From the NCBI GenBank assembly GCA_963695135.1, contig CAVOGA010000001.1, positions 930,001 to 994,000 of the forward strand: DNA of 64,000 bases. Direction: 5' to 3'. Below the pieces are notes generated by a model. The model saw only the letters and a program-made list of their open reading frames with translations, did no database searches and was not told the origin of the DNA. The position numbers and the translations under genes are program-made. The stretch's first letter is position 1, and every line of letters begins with the position of its first letter. The stretch comes from Marinihelvus sp963695135 (GTDB taxonomy: Bacteria > Pseudomonadota > Gammaproteobacteria > Xanthomonadales > SZUA-36). Shown here in pieces: positions 28,468-37,486 of the stretch.

Positions 28468-28512
28468 CCAAAGCGTCATTAAAATGGCGGTTCAATTCAC
28501 CGGAGCCGGGTT

Positions 28513-29634
28513 ATGAAGATTGGTGTGCCAACAGAAATCAAGAACCATGAATACCGTGTCGGGCTGGTCCCCGGTTCCGTGCGTGAGCTGACCAGCCGCG
28601 GACACGAGGTGTTCGTCCAGAGCGGGGCGGGCGCCGGCATCGGCATGAACGACGGGGATTATGAACTGGCGGGTGCACAGATCCTGCCGGATGCGCCCGC
28701 GGTATTTGACCGGGCCGAGATGATCGTCAAGGTCAAGGAGCCGCAGGCCGGCGAGCGCGCCATGCTGCGCCAGGACCACATCCTGTACACCTATCTGCAC
28801 CTGGCCCCGGATCCGGATCAGACCGCGGATCTGGTCAAGTCGGGCGCCACCTGCATCGCCTATGAAACGGTCACCGATGACAAGGGCCGTCTGCCTCTGC
28901 TGGCGCCCATGTCCGAGGTTGCCGGGCGCCTGTCGATCCAGGCCGGCGCTGCCTGCCTGGAAAAGGCGCGTGGCGGCTCCGGCGTGTTGCTGGGTGGCGT
29001 GCCCGGTGTGCAGCCCGGCAAGGTGGTGGTGATCGGGGGCGGCACGGTGGGCTTTAACGCCACCCAGATGGCCGTTGGCCTGGGTGCGCGGGTCGTTGTG
29101 CTGGATCGCAATGTGGACGTGTTGCGCCACTTCGACGCGATTTTCGGCAGCAAGGTGGAAACCATTTACTCGAGCACCGATTCGATCGAAAAGCACCTGG
29201 AAAACGCGGACCTGGTGATCGGCGGTGTGCTGATTCCCGGCGCTGCCGCGCCCAAGCTCGTGCGGCGCGAGCACCTGGGTATCATGCATCCGGGGTCCGT
29301 GCTGGTTGACGTGGCCATCGACCAGGGCGGCTGCTTCGAGACATCGCGGGCGACCACCCACGCCGATCCCACCTACGTGGTGGACGGAATCGTCCACTAC
29401 TGCGTCGCCAACATGCCCGGCGCGGTTCCGAGAACGTCCACCTTCGCCCTCAACAACGCCACGCTGCGCTACTGCATTGCCCTGGCCGACAAGGGCGCGC
29501 GGGCGGCTTTGCTGGATGACCACAACCTGCTCGCCGGCCTGAACGTTTACCGCGGCATGGTGACCTACGAGGAGGTCGCCCGCGACCTCGGCTACGACTA
29601 CACCCCGGCCCGGGAAGCCCTGCAGGTCCCCTGA
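28513..29634 (+). CDS. ald: Alanine dehydrogenase
   Basis: 373 residues, the family length. The opening MKIGVPTEIKNHEYRVGLVP is diagnostic; catalytic Lys/His lie in VKVKEPQ and YLHLAPD, and the NAD fold carries VVVIGGGTVGFNA. It interconverts L-alanine with pyruvate plus ammonia using NAD. It is divergent from an Lrp-type regulator and followed by an omega-amino-acid:pyruvate transaminase, forming a small alanine/beta-alanine metabolism locus. Confidence 0.96.
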   Translation: MKIGVPTEIKNHEYRVGLVPGSVRELTSRGHEVFVQSGAGAGIGMNDGDYELAGAQILPDAPAVFDRAEMIVKVKEPQAGERAMLRQDHILYTYLHLAPDPDQTADLVKSGATCIAYETVTDDKGRLPLLAPMSEVAGRLSIQAGAACLEKARGGSGVLLGGVPGVQPGKVVVIGGGTVGFNATQMAVGLGARVVVLDRNVDVLRHFDAIFGSKVETIYSSTDSIEKHLENADLVIGGVLIPGAAAPKLVRREHLGIMHPGSVLVDVAIDQGGCFETSRATTHADPTYVVDGIVHYCVANMPGAVPRTSTFALNNATLRYCIALADKGARAALLDDHNLLAGLNVYRGMVTYEEVARDLGYDYTPAREALQVP

Positions 29635-29651
29635 TCCGCTAAGATCAGGGG
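29628..29651. other. Perfect 9-bp hairpin spanning the ald stop codon
   Basis: CCCCTGATC, six-base loop CGCTAA, GATCAGGGG. There is no T run, so it is not a typical intrinsic terminator. It sits 25 bases before the transaminase start and could stabilise the upstream mRNA end or reduce readthrough. Confidence 0.5.
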
Positions 29652-29675
29652 CCGCACAGCGCGGAGAGCAATCGA

Positions 29676-30992
29676 ATGAGTGCCGAAATGAAAAACATGG
29701 ATTCCTTCTGGATGCCCTTCACGGGCAACCGCAGCTTCAAGCAGAACCCGCGGCTGGTGGAGCGCGCGGAGGGTATGTACTACTACAAGCCGGACGGCTC
29801 AAAGGTGCTGGACCTGGTTGCCGGTCTCTGGTGCTGCAATGCGGGCCACAACCACCCGCACGTGGTCGCGGCCATCCAGGCCCAGGCGGCGAAGATGGAC
29901 TATGCCCCGCATTTTAATTTCGGGACCCCGGCGGCCTTCGAAGCCGCGGACATGCTGGTGGAGCTCACTCCGGCACACATGAACCACGTGTTTTTCACCA
30001 ACTCCGGTTCCGAGTCCGTCGATACAGCGCTGAAAATCGCCATGGCCTACCAGCGTGAGCGCGGCAAGGGCACCAAAACCCGCTTTATCGGCCGCGAGCG
30101 CGGTTATCACGGTGTCGGCTTCGGCGGCATCTCCGTCGGCGGCATGCTGCTGAACCGCATGCAGTTTTCCGCGGCCATGCTCAACGGTGTGGATCACCTG
30201 CCGCATACCCATGACATCAGCCGCAATGCGTTTTCGCGCGGGCTGCCGGAGCATGGCGTGGAACTGGCCGACGAGCTGGAAGACATTCTCATGCTGCACC
30301 ACCCGGACAACGTGGCGGCGGTCATCGTGGAACCGATTGCCGGGTCGGCCGGGGTGCTGATTCCGCCGGTGGGCTACCTGCGCCGCCTGCGCGAAATCTG
30401 TGACAAGCACGATGTGCTGCTGATCTTTGACGAGGTGATCACCGGTTTTGGACGCCTGGGCTCGAACTTCGCTGCGCAGGAATTTGATGTCATGCCGGAC
30501 ATCATCACTACCGCCAAGGGGCTCACCGGCGGGTCGGTGCCCATGGGCGCGGTGTTTGTTGCGGACAGGATTTACGACGAGTTCATGAACAAGCCGGGCG
30601 GCGCAATTGAGCTGTTTCACGGCTACACCTACTCGGCGCACCCGCTGGCCGTTGCCGCCTGCAAGGCCACCCAGGAGGCCTACGTAACGGAAGGCATCCC
30701 GCAGCGCGTCAACGAGATTGCGCCGGTGTTCGAAGATGCCCTGCACTCCCTGCAGGGCGAACCGGCCGTCATCGATGTGCGCAACTACGGGCTGATGGGC
30801 GCCGTGGAAATGGCCCCGGATGAGGGCGCCCCGGGCGCCCGCGCCATGCGCGCCCTGCAGGCCGCCTTTGACGCCAACCTGATGATCCGCGTGACCGGCG
30901 ACACGATTGCCTTCAGTCCGCCGCTGATCATGCAGGAGTCGCACATCGCCGAGGGTGTGGACATCGTGCGGAACGTCCTCAGAAGCATCTGA
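29676..30992 (+). CDS. Omega-amino acid--pyruvate aminotransferase (class III)
   Basis: 438 residues. PLP-dependent class III transaminase with NSGSESVDTALKIA (phosphate cup), LIFDEVITGFGRLG (Asp to pyridine N) and the Schiff-base Lys in TTAKGLTGGSVPMGAV. The N-terminal FWMPFTGNRSFKQNPRL and the W in AGLWCCNAGH match beta-alanine:pyruvate transaminases. It makes alanine from pyruvate and an omega-amine or beta-alanine, linking to the adjacent alanine dehydrogenase. SD GGAGAG lies at 29661-29666. Confidence 0.93.
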   Translation: MSAEMKNMDSFWMPFTGNRSFKQNPRLVERAEGMYYYKPDGSKVLDLVAGLWCCNAGHNHPHVVAAIQAQAAKMDYAPHFNFGTPAAFEAADMLVELTPAHMNHVFFTNSGSESVDTALKIAMAYQRERGKGTKTRFIGRERGYHGVGFGGISVGGMLLNRMQFSAAMLNGVDHLPHTHDISRNAFSRGLPEHGVELADELEDILMLHHPDNVAAVIVEPIAGSAGVLIPPVGYLRRLREICDKHDVLLIFDEVITGFGRLGSNFAAQEFDVMPDIITTAKGLTGGSVPMGAVFVADRIYDEFMNKPGGAIELFHGYTYSAHPLAVAACKATQEAYVTEGIPQRVNEIAPVFEDALHSLQGEPAVIDVRNYGLMGAVEMAPDEGAPGARAMRALQAAFDANLMIRVTGDTIAFSPPLIMQESHIAEGVDIVRNVLRSI

Positions 30993-31040
30993 CCTGGCTG
31001 AACGGGTTCGTCGCAAACCGGGGAATCTGAAACAGCGCCT

Positions 31041-31066
31041 TGCGGGTGTGGAATTTCACACCCGCA
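31041..31066. other. Perfect 10-bp inverted repeat upstream of htpX
   Basis: TGCGGGTGTG, loop GAATTT, CACACCCGCA. It lies 65 bases before htpX and 49 after the transaminase. No T run follows on either strand, so it may be an operator or mRNA hairpin rather than a terminator. Confidence 0.5.
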
Positions 31067-31130
31067 TCCCCCACATCAGGGTTATGTTGAATTGCTGCGG
31101 CCTGCCGGCCGCTTTTGCGAGGATTGACCC

Positions 31131-32027
31131 ATGATGCGAATTCTTCTTTTCCTGGCCACCAACGCGGCCGTGCTCGTGCTGATCAGCATCGTGTTCCAGG
31201 TGCTGGGCATTGAGGGCGTGCTGGCGCAGAACGGTGTCGACCTGAATCTGCAGGCGCTGCTGGTCATGTCCGCCGTGATCGGTTTTGGCGGCTCCTTCAT
31301 CTCCCTGGCCCTGTCCAAGTTCATGGCCAAAAAGACCATGGGCGTGAAGATCATTGAGCAGCCGGCCAACCAGACCGAACAGTGGCTGGTGGACACGGTG
31401 CGGCGGCAGGCGGAAGCGGCCGGCATCGGCATGCCCGAGGTGGGTATTTTCCCCGCCGAGCAACCCAACGCCTTCGCTACCGGCATGCGCCGCAACAGCG
31501 CACTGGTGGCGGTCAGCGTGGGTCTGCTGCGCCAGATGTCCCGGGACGAGGTCGAGGCGGTGCTGGGCCACGAGGTCGCGCACGTGGCCAACGGTGACAT
31601 GGTCACCATGGGCCTGATGCAGGGCGTCGTGAATACCTTTGTGATTTTCCTGTCGCGCGTCGTGGGCCACGTGGTGGACCGGGTCGTGTTCAAGACCGAG
31701 CGGGGCTATGGGCCGGCGTACTACATCACGTCCATCATCGCCCAGATTTTCCTGTCCATCCTGGCGAGCATGATTGTCATGTGGTTCTCCCGGCGCCGCG
31801 AATTCCGCGCCGATGCGGGCGGGGCCGAGTACGCCAGCCGCGAGAAGATGATTTCCGCCCTGCGTGCGCTGCAGCGTTCCAGCGAGCCGGAGGACCTTCC
31901 GGGGCAGCTGGCCGCCTTCGGCATTTCCGGCGGTATGGCCGACGGGCTGAAACGCCTTTTTACCAGTCACCCGCCCCTGTCGGAACGTATCGAGGCGCTT
32001 GAGCAGGGACGCGACCGGAACGTTTGA
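31131..32027 (+). CDS. htpX: HtpX, inner-membrane zinc protease
   Basis: 298 residues. Zinc motif HEVAH at 147-151 with the third ligand Glu in RRREFRADAGGAE. Four hydrophobic segments: two N-terminal (about 5-25, 40-62) and two after the active site (about 155-175, 195-215). HtpX degrades misfolded membrane proteins on the cytoplasmic side, alongside FtsH. The start MMRILLFLATN is the family start. In E. coli it responds to Cpx and heat shock; a perfect palindrome lies upstream here, but I could not match it to a known factor. Confidence 0.96.
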   Translation: MMRILLFLATNAAVLVLISIVFQVLGIEGVLAQNGVDLNLQALLVMSAVIGFGGSFISLALSKFMAKKTMGVKIIEQPANQTEQWLVDTVRRQAEAAGIGMPEVGIFPAEQPNAFATGMRRNSALVAVSVGLLRQMSRDEVEAVLGHEVAHVANGDMVTMGLMQGVVNTFVIFLSRVVGHVVDRVVFKTERGYGPAYYITSIIAQIFLSILASMIVMWFSRRREFRADAGGAEYASREKMISALRALQRSSEPEDLPGQLAAFGISGGMADGLKRLFTSHPPLSERIEALEQGRDRNV

Positions 32028-32049
32028 GTAACGCCGGGGTCGTTGCGTT

Positions 32050-32601
32050 TTACCGCTTGTCCCCGTGAATCCAGATGACTTCGACGCCGCCGTCCGCGCG
32101 CGCCAGCACGCGGGCGGCGACGAAGAGATAATCGGAAAGCCGGTTCAGGTAGCGAATGCTGACCGGGTTGACCGTTTCTTCCCGGGACAGGGCCACCACG
32201 CAGCGTTCCGCCCGGCGGCACACGGTCCGGGCGATGTGGCAGCGTGCGGCCGCTTCGGAGCCGCCGGGCAGGATAAAGTCCTGCAGCGGCGGTAAATCCT
32301 CGTTGAGCGCATCCAGGTCCTGCTCGAGTCCTTCCACGTACGACTCGGGGATCAGGGTGGTGCCCGGCATGCACAGCTCGCCGCCGAGATCGAACAGCTC
32401 GTGTTGCACCCGGTCCAGCGTGCGGCGGACCTCCGCGAGTACCTCCGACGTCAGCAGCAGGCCCATCACCGAGTTGAGCTCGTCAACCGTGCCGTAACTT
32501 TCAACCCGCAGGCTGTCCTTGTTTACCCGCTCACCATCGCCAAGCCCGGTGGTGCCGGTGTCGCCGGTGCGCGTGTAGATTTTTGATAGTCGATTTCCCA
32601 T
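32050..32601 (-). CDS. PduO-type ATP:cob(I)alamin adenosyltransferase
   Basis: 183 residues from ATG 32601 (MGNRLSKIYTRTGD). The ATP-binding N-terminal motif TRTGDTGTTGLGDGERVNK and the VESYGTVDELNS segment are diagnostic; the C-terminal helix carries RYLNRLSDYLFVAAR. It transfers the adenosyl group of ATP to cob(I)alamin to make coenzyme B12. It stands alone, divergent from gcvT, with a 219-base gap. No B12-dependent mutase is in the window. Confidence 0.94.
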   Translation of the reverse strand: MGNRLSKIYTRTGDTGTTGLGDGERVNKDSLRVESYGTVDELNSVMGLLLTSEVLAEVRRTLDRVQHELFDLGGELCMPGTTLIPESYVEGLEQDLDALNEDLPPLQDFILPGGSEAAARCHIARTVCRRAERCVVALSREETVNPVSIRYLNRLSDYLFVAARVLARADGGVEVIWIHGDKR

Positions 32602-32820
32602 GAGCGCGATCCTAGGTGGTGGATTGGCAAGTGCCCGTGAAGCCGGACGCCCGGCCCGGTGTAACAATACGGGCAACCATAAATGTTGTTGAAGAGCAGG
32701 TCACCTGCCTGCCGGAGACAGCAGGGCCGCCCGGGGATTGAAATTGCAGTGGCCGGGGGTATAGTGGCGGCCTTCAGCATCGCCAGGCCGGAGCGGCCGC
32801 AGCAGTCCCGGAGACGAAGC
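32602..32820. other. Divergent intergenic region between adenosyltransferase and gcvT; no gene recognised
   Basis: 219 bases holding the upstream regions of both flanking genes. I searched by eye for a glycine riboswitch and a cobalamin riboswitch, either of which would fit a neighbour, and found neither core. There are GC-rich short inverted repeats but no clear promoter boxes. Confidence 0.4.
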
Positions 32821-33915
<1,095 letters not shown>

Positions 33916-33976
33916 AACCGTTTCCCCGGCCAATAATTGCCGCTAGAATTCGCGTAAACCTACCGGGATTTTTATC

Positions 33977-34360
33977 ATGAGCAATGTGCCTGAAAACCTG
34001 CGTTACACCGAGTCCCACGAGTGGGTCGATGCCGAAGACCCCGAGGCGATCCGGATCGGCATCACCGACCATGCCCAGGACCAGCTGGGCGACCTGGTCT
34101 ATGTCGAGCTGCCCGCCGTGGGCGATGCCTTTGACCAGGGCGATGCCTGCGCGGTCGTTGAGTCAGTGAAGGCGGCCAGCGACATCTACTCGCCAATTGC
34201 CGGCGAAGTCGTGGCGGTCAACGAAGACCTGGAAGCCGATCCGGCCCTGGTCAACAGCGATCCTTACGGCAGCGGCTGGTTGTTCACCGTCAAGCCGGCC
34301 AACGTTGATGACGTGGAAGATCTGCTGGACGCCGAGACCTACGCGCAGCAGCAGGACTGA
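33977..34360 (+). CDS. gcvH: GcvH, lipoyl carrier protein of the glycine cleavage system
   Basis: 127 residues. Lys65 in VVESVKAASDIYSP is the lipoylation site; RYTESHEWV and SDPYGSGWLF are family motifs. It shuttles the aminomethyl intermediate between P, T and L proteins. The gap before it contains TAGAAT at 33944 but no matching -35, so a separate promoter is uncertain. Confidence 0.97.
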   Translation: MSNVPENLRYTESHEWVDAEDPEAIRIGITDHAQDQLGDLVYVELPAVGDAFDQGDACAVVESVKAASDIYSPIAGEVVAVNEDLEADPALVNSDPYGSGWLFTVKPANVDDVEDLLDAETYAQQQD

Positions 34361-34373
34361 ATCCCGCTGCTGA

Positions 34374-34392
34374 ATGCCCCGACCCGGGGCAT
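34374..34392. terminator. Hairpin between convergent gcvH and the DUF962 gene
   Basis: ATGCCCCG, loop ACC, CGGGGCAT: an 8-bp stem placed exactly between two converging genes, suggesting a bidirectional terminator. The T run is missing on both sides, so the call rests on stem and position. Confidence 0.45.
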
Positions 34393-34868
34393 CACGCCTG
34401 GTAGCGCAGGCCAGCGGCCCGGTAGACGAACGACATCAGCCACGCCGGGCCGATCAGAAGAAACTGCAGATCCTTGAAGAAGGAGGGCTTCTTGCCCTCG
34501 ATTTGGTGCCCGATGAACTGGCCGATCCAGGCCACCACAAACAGCACCAGCGCCACCTGCCACAGGGGCCAGGGCGCGTTGGCATCGACCCAGACGGCCA
34601 GCGCGATCATTGCCAGGTTATAGGCCAGCAGGCCCAGTCCAAGCCGGAATGACAGGCGAAAGTAGTACACCTGGGCCAGCAGCAGGGTGAGCGTCGCCCA
34701 GTTCACGGGCACCGGCGACCCTGCCGGGGCGAAGGGGAAGGGAATGCTCCACAGCAGGGCCACCACGGTCCACACGATCACCGGCACGCAGACCCAGTGA
34801 ATGGCCTTGTTGGTGGGGTTCCGGTGGCTTTCCCCGTACTCGTCCAGCAGGGCGTCGAGGCGGCTCAT
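34392..34868 (-). CDS. DUF962/Mpo1-like membrane protein
   Basis: 158 residues with four predicted membrane helices. The conserved motifs are SHRNPTNKAIHWVCVP near the N-terminus and GHQIEGKKPSFF after the third helix, providing the family's conserved His residues. Yeast Mpo1 is an Fe-dependent dioxygenase that alpha-oxidises 2-hydroxy fatty acids; bacterial members are mostly uncharacterised. Its ATG overlaps the purC stop by 4 bases. Confidence 0.9.
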   Translation of the reverse strand: MSRLDALLDEYGESHRNPTNKAIHWVCVPVIVWTVVALLWSIPFPFAPAGSPVPVNWATLTLLLAQVYYFRLSFRLGLGLLAYNLAMIALAVWVDANAPWPLWQVALVLFVVAWIGQFIGHQIEGKKPSFFKDLQFLLIGPAWLMSFVYRAAGLRYQA

Positions 34869-35731
34869 GCCGGCCCTTCCATGCGCCGCACCACCTCCTC
34901 GTACTGGCGTCGCGTGTCCTCGATGATGTCCGCCGGCACGTGCGGTCCCGGCGGGGTTTTGTCCCAGTCCAGGGTTTCCAGGTAGTCGCGGATGATCTGC
35001 TTGTCGTAGCTGGGCGGGCTGCTGCCCGGCGCGTAGCGGTCAGCCGGCCAGAAGCGGGACGAGTCCGGCGTCAGGACCTCGTCCATCACGTGCAGCCTGC
35101 CCGTCTCGTCGAGTCCGAATTCAAACTTCGTGTCGGCAATGATCACCCCGCGCGCCAGCGCGTGGCGCGCTGCGGTTTCATACAGGCGGATGCTGACATC
35201 GCGCACCTGCTCCGCCCGCTCGCGGCCAACCAGCCCGACGATGTGTTCGAAGGAGACGTTCTCGTCATGGTCGCCGACGGCGGCCTTGGTGGAGGGCGTG
35301 AACAGCACCTCCGGCAGTCGGTCGGCCTGGCGCAGGCCGGGCGGCAGCGCGATGCCGCACAGGCTGCCGTTGGCCTGGTAGTCCTTCCAGCCGGAGCCGA
35401 TCAGGTAGCCCCGCACAATCGCCTCCAGCGGCAGGGGTTTAAGCCGCTTGACCACCATGGACCGCGGCGCGAGTTTCTCCGCCAGCGCCGCGTCCCCCAG
35501 CACCTCCTCGAGCGACAGGTCCGCCAGGTGATTGGGCACGATGTCCCGGGTCAGGTCGAACCAGAAATTCGAGATACGGGTCAGCATTTCACCCTTGCCG
35601 GGAATCGGATCCGGCAGCACCACGTCAAAGGCGGACAGGCGATCGGAGGCGACCATGAGCAGGTGCTTGTCGCCCACGGCAAAGCAGTCGCGAACCTTGC
35701 CCTGGTGGACCAGGGGCAGGGTGGTAATCAT
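34865..35731 (-). CDS. purC: PurC, phosphoribosylaminoimidazole-succinocarboxamide synthase
   Basis: 288 residues from ATG 35731 (MITTLPLVHQGKVRD). Motifs: HQGKVRDCFAVGDKHLLMVASDRLSAFD, PLEAIVRGYLIGSGWKDYQ and IIADTKFEFGLDETG. This is the longer, yeast-like PurC form (about 290 residues) rather than the 237-residue E. coli type. It condenses CAIR with aspartate, using ATP, in purine synthesis. A GTG/ATG-type extension to 35782 exists but lacks conservation. Confidence 0.96.
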   Translation of the reverse strand: MITTLPLVHQGKVRDCFAVGDKHLLMVASDRLSAFDVVLPDPIPGKGEMLTRISNFWFDLTRDIVPNHLADLSLEEVLGDAALAEKLAPRSMVVKRLKPLPLEAIVRGYLIGSGWKDYQANGSLCGIALPPGLRQADRLPEVLFTPSTKAAVGDHDENVSFEHIVGLVGRERAEQVRDVSIRLYETAARHALARGVIIADTKFEFGLDETGRLHVMDEVLTPDSSRFWPADRYAPGSSPPSYDKQIIRDYLETLDWDKTPPGPHVPADIIEDTRRQYEEVVRRMEGPA

Positions 35732-35874
35732 GTCGGCGGAATAGGCGGCGTGCACGTACGCGGCTCCTTGCAAGGGCGTCAATAAGTGGATGGCGGGATT
35801 ATAGACTCAAGCGCCAGCGCCGGCATGGCGCTGCGGCTGTTGCCAAACCCGGCGCACGGCCCCACATTTCCGTG

Positions 35875-36678
35875 ATGGATTTCTCGTCCTTCAAAATTGA
35901 GCGGCACTGGTGGGGCAAAATCATCGGCGGCACGCTGGGCCTTGTTAAGGGCGGCCTGGCCGGCGCCCTGGTCGGCCTGTTTATCGGCCATTTCGTGGAC
36001 CGCATGATCTTTGGCCTGTCCAGCAAGGAGCGCACACGCCAGCTGTTTTTCACGGCCCTGTTCGGCTGCCTGGGCCGCGTCAACAAGGCGGATGGCCGGG
36101 TCACGGAGGCGGAAATCGCCTCTGCCCAGCGGCTGATGGCCCGCCTGGAACTCACCGAGGAGGAGCGCCGGCAGGCGATCAAGGCGTTCAACCGGGGCAA
36201 GGCCGCGGATTTCGACCTGGAGGGTGAACTGCAGCAGTTCGTGAGCTTTACCCGCGTCCGGCCGGACCTGCGCCAGATGTTCATGGAAATCCTGATCGAG
36301 GGTGCGGCCAGCGACGGGCAGATTTCCCGCGCCGAGCAGGAGGTCCTGGTGCGTGCGGCCAACACCATCCAGATACCGCCGGCCATCTTCTATGCCATCT
36401 TCAATGCGTTTACCGCCAGCCATGGCCCGGGCAGCGCCGGCTCACCGGGCGGTCCGGCGCGCCCGTCACTGGACCAGGATTTTGCGGCCCTGGGCCTGGA
36501 CAAGAGCGCCAGCGAACAGGAAATCAAGCGCGCCTACCGCAAGCTGGTCGGGAAATATCATCCGGACCGGCTCATGTCGCAGGGGCTGCCGGAAGAGGTC
36601 ATGGAAAAGGCCAAGGAGCGGGTGCGTGATATCAACCTGGCCTATGACCGGATCAAGGCGGCGCGCGGCATCAAGTAG
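35875..36678 (+). CDS. djlA: DjlA, membrane-anchored DnaJ-like co-chaperone
   Basis: 267 residues. One N-terminal membrane helix (about 14-38, GGTLGLVKGGLAGALVGLFIGHF) with Gly spacing typical of DjlA, a TerB-like domain (about 55-180, KADGRVTEAEIASAQ and ASDGQISRAEQEVL), and a C-terminal J domain with YHPDR (HPD motif). It stimulates DnaK ATPase at the membrane. The frame also offers GTG 35872. It is upstream of rpe, as in several related genomes. Confidence 0.94.
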   Translation: MDFSSFKIERHWWGKIIGGTLGLVKGGLAGALVGLFIGHFVDRMIFGLSSKERTRQLFFTALFGCLGRVNKADGRVTEAEIASAQRLMARLELTEEERRQAIKAFNRGKAADFDLEGELQQFVSFTRVRPDLRQMFMEILIEGAASDGQISRAEQEVLVRAANTIQIPPAIFYAIFNAFTASHGPGSAGSPGGPARPSLDQDFAALGLDKSASEQEIKRAYRKLVGKYHPDRLMSQGLPEEVMEKAKERVRDINLAYDRIKAARGIK

Positions 36679-36812
36679 GCCGGGGCGAACTTCGTTCATG
36701 GCGCAGTTCGTTGATCTGGGGCAGCGCGCGCTCTTCCTTTAGAATAACCCCGCTAACTGACACCACCACCAATCAGCACCGCTGCCAGGCGGTCACAAAA
36801 CGGGGAACCGCC

Positions 36813-37481
36813 ATGCCGCAAGCGCCGATTATTGCGCCATCCATTCTTTCGGCCGATTTCGCCCGCCTGGGCGAGGACACGCAGGCGGTCCTCGATGCCG
36901 GTGCGGACTGGGTGCATTTCGACGTGATGGACAATCACTACGTGCCCAACCTGACCTTCGGGCCGCCGATCTGCAAGGCGCTGCGCGCCTACGGCATCAC
37001 CGCGCCGATCGATGTGCACCTGATGGTGGAGCCGGTGGATGACCTGATTGAACAGTTCGCCGCCGCCGGCGCAACCATGATTTCCTTCCACCCGGAAGCC
37101 AGCCGCCACGTGGATCGCAGCCTGGCGCTGATCCGTGAGCATGGCTGCCAGGCAGGCCTGGTGCTGAACCCGGCCACGCCGGTGCAGGTGCTCGATTACG
37201 TGCTGGAGCAGCTCGACATGGTGCTGCTGATGTCCGTGAATCCGGGGTTTGGCGGCCAGTCCTTCATTCCCTACGTGCTGCGCAAACTCGAGCAGGTTCG
37301 CGGCATGATTGACGCCACCGGCAAGGACATCCGCCTGGAAATTGATGGCGGCGTCAAGGTCGATAACATCGCCGGGATCGCCGCCGCCGGAGCGGATACC
37401 TTCGTGGCCGGTTCGGCCATCTTCGGCAGCGATGACTACGCGGCCACCATCAGCGCCATGCGCCGGCAAATCGCCGGCTAA
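36813..37481 (+). CDS. rpe: Ribulose-phosphate 3-epimerase
   Basis: 222 residues. TIM-barrel motifs IAPSILSADFARLG, HFDVMDNHYVPNLTFGP (metal His/Asp), DVHLMVEP, MSVNPGFGGQSF and LEIDGGV. It interconverts ribulose-5-P and xylulose-5-P. In many gammaproteobacteria rpe is followed by gph and trpE; here gph is absent and a 7-kb accessory block lies between rpe and trpE. Confidence 0.97.
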   Translation: MPQAPIIAPSILSADFARLGEDTQAVLDAGADWVHFDVMDNHYVPNLTFGPPICKALRAYGITAPIDVHLMVEPVDDLIEQFAAAGATMISFHPEASRHVDRSLALIREHGCQAGLVLNPATPVQVLDYVLEQLDMVLLMSVNPGFGGQSFIPYVLRKLEQVRGMIDATGKDIRLEIDGGVKVDNIAGIAAAGADTFVAGSAIFGSDDYAATISAMRRQIAG

Positions 37482-37486
37482 ACCTC

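Noticed and set aside
31039..31073. Sigma-32 promoter for htpX
   Set aside because: CTTGCGG is present, but the downstream box does not fit CCCCATNT at an allowed spacing; the bases belong to the palindrome.
32602..32820. Glycine or cobalamin riboswitch between the adenosyltransferase and gcvT
   Set aside because: Neither the glycine aptamer core nor a B12 box could be found in either orientation.
36711..36745. Sigma-70 promoter TTGATC...TAGAAT for rpe
   Set aside because: The spacer is 23 bases, too long.
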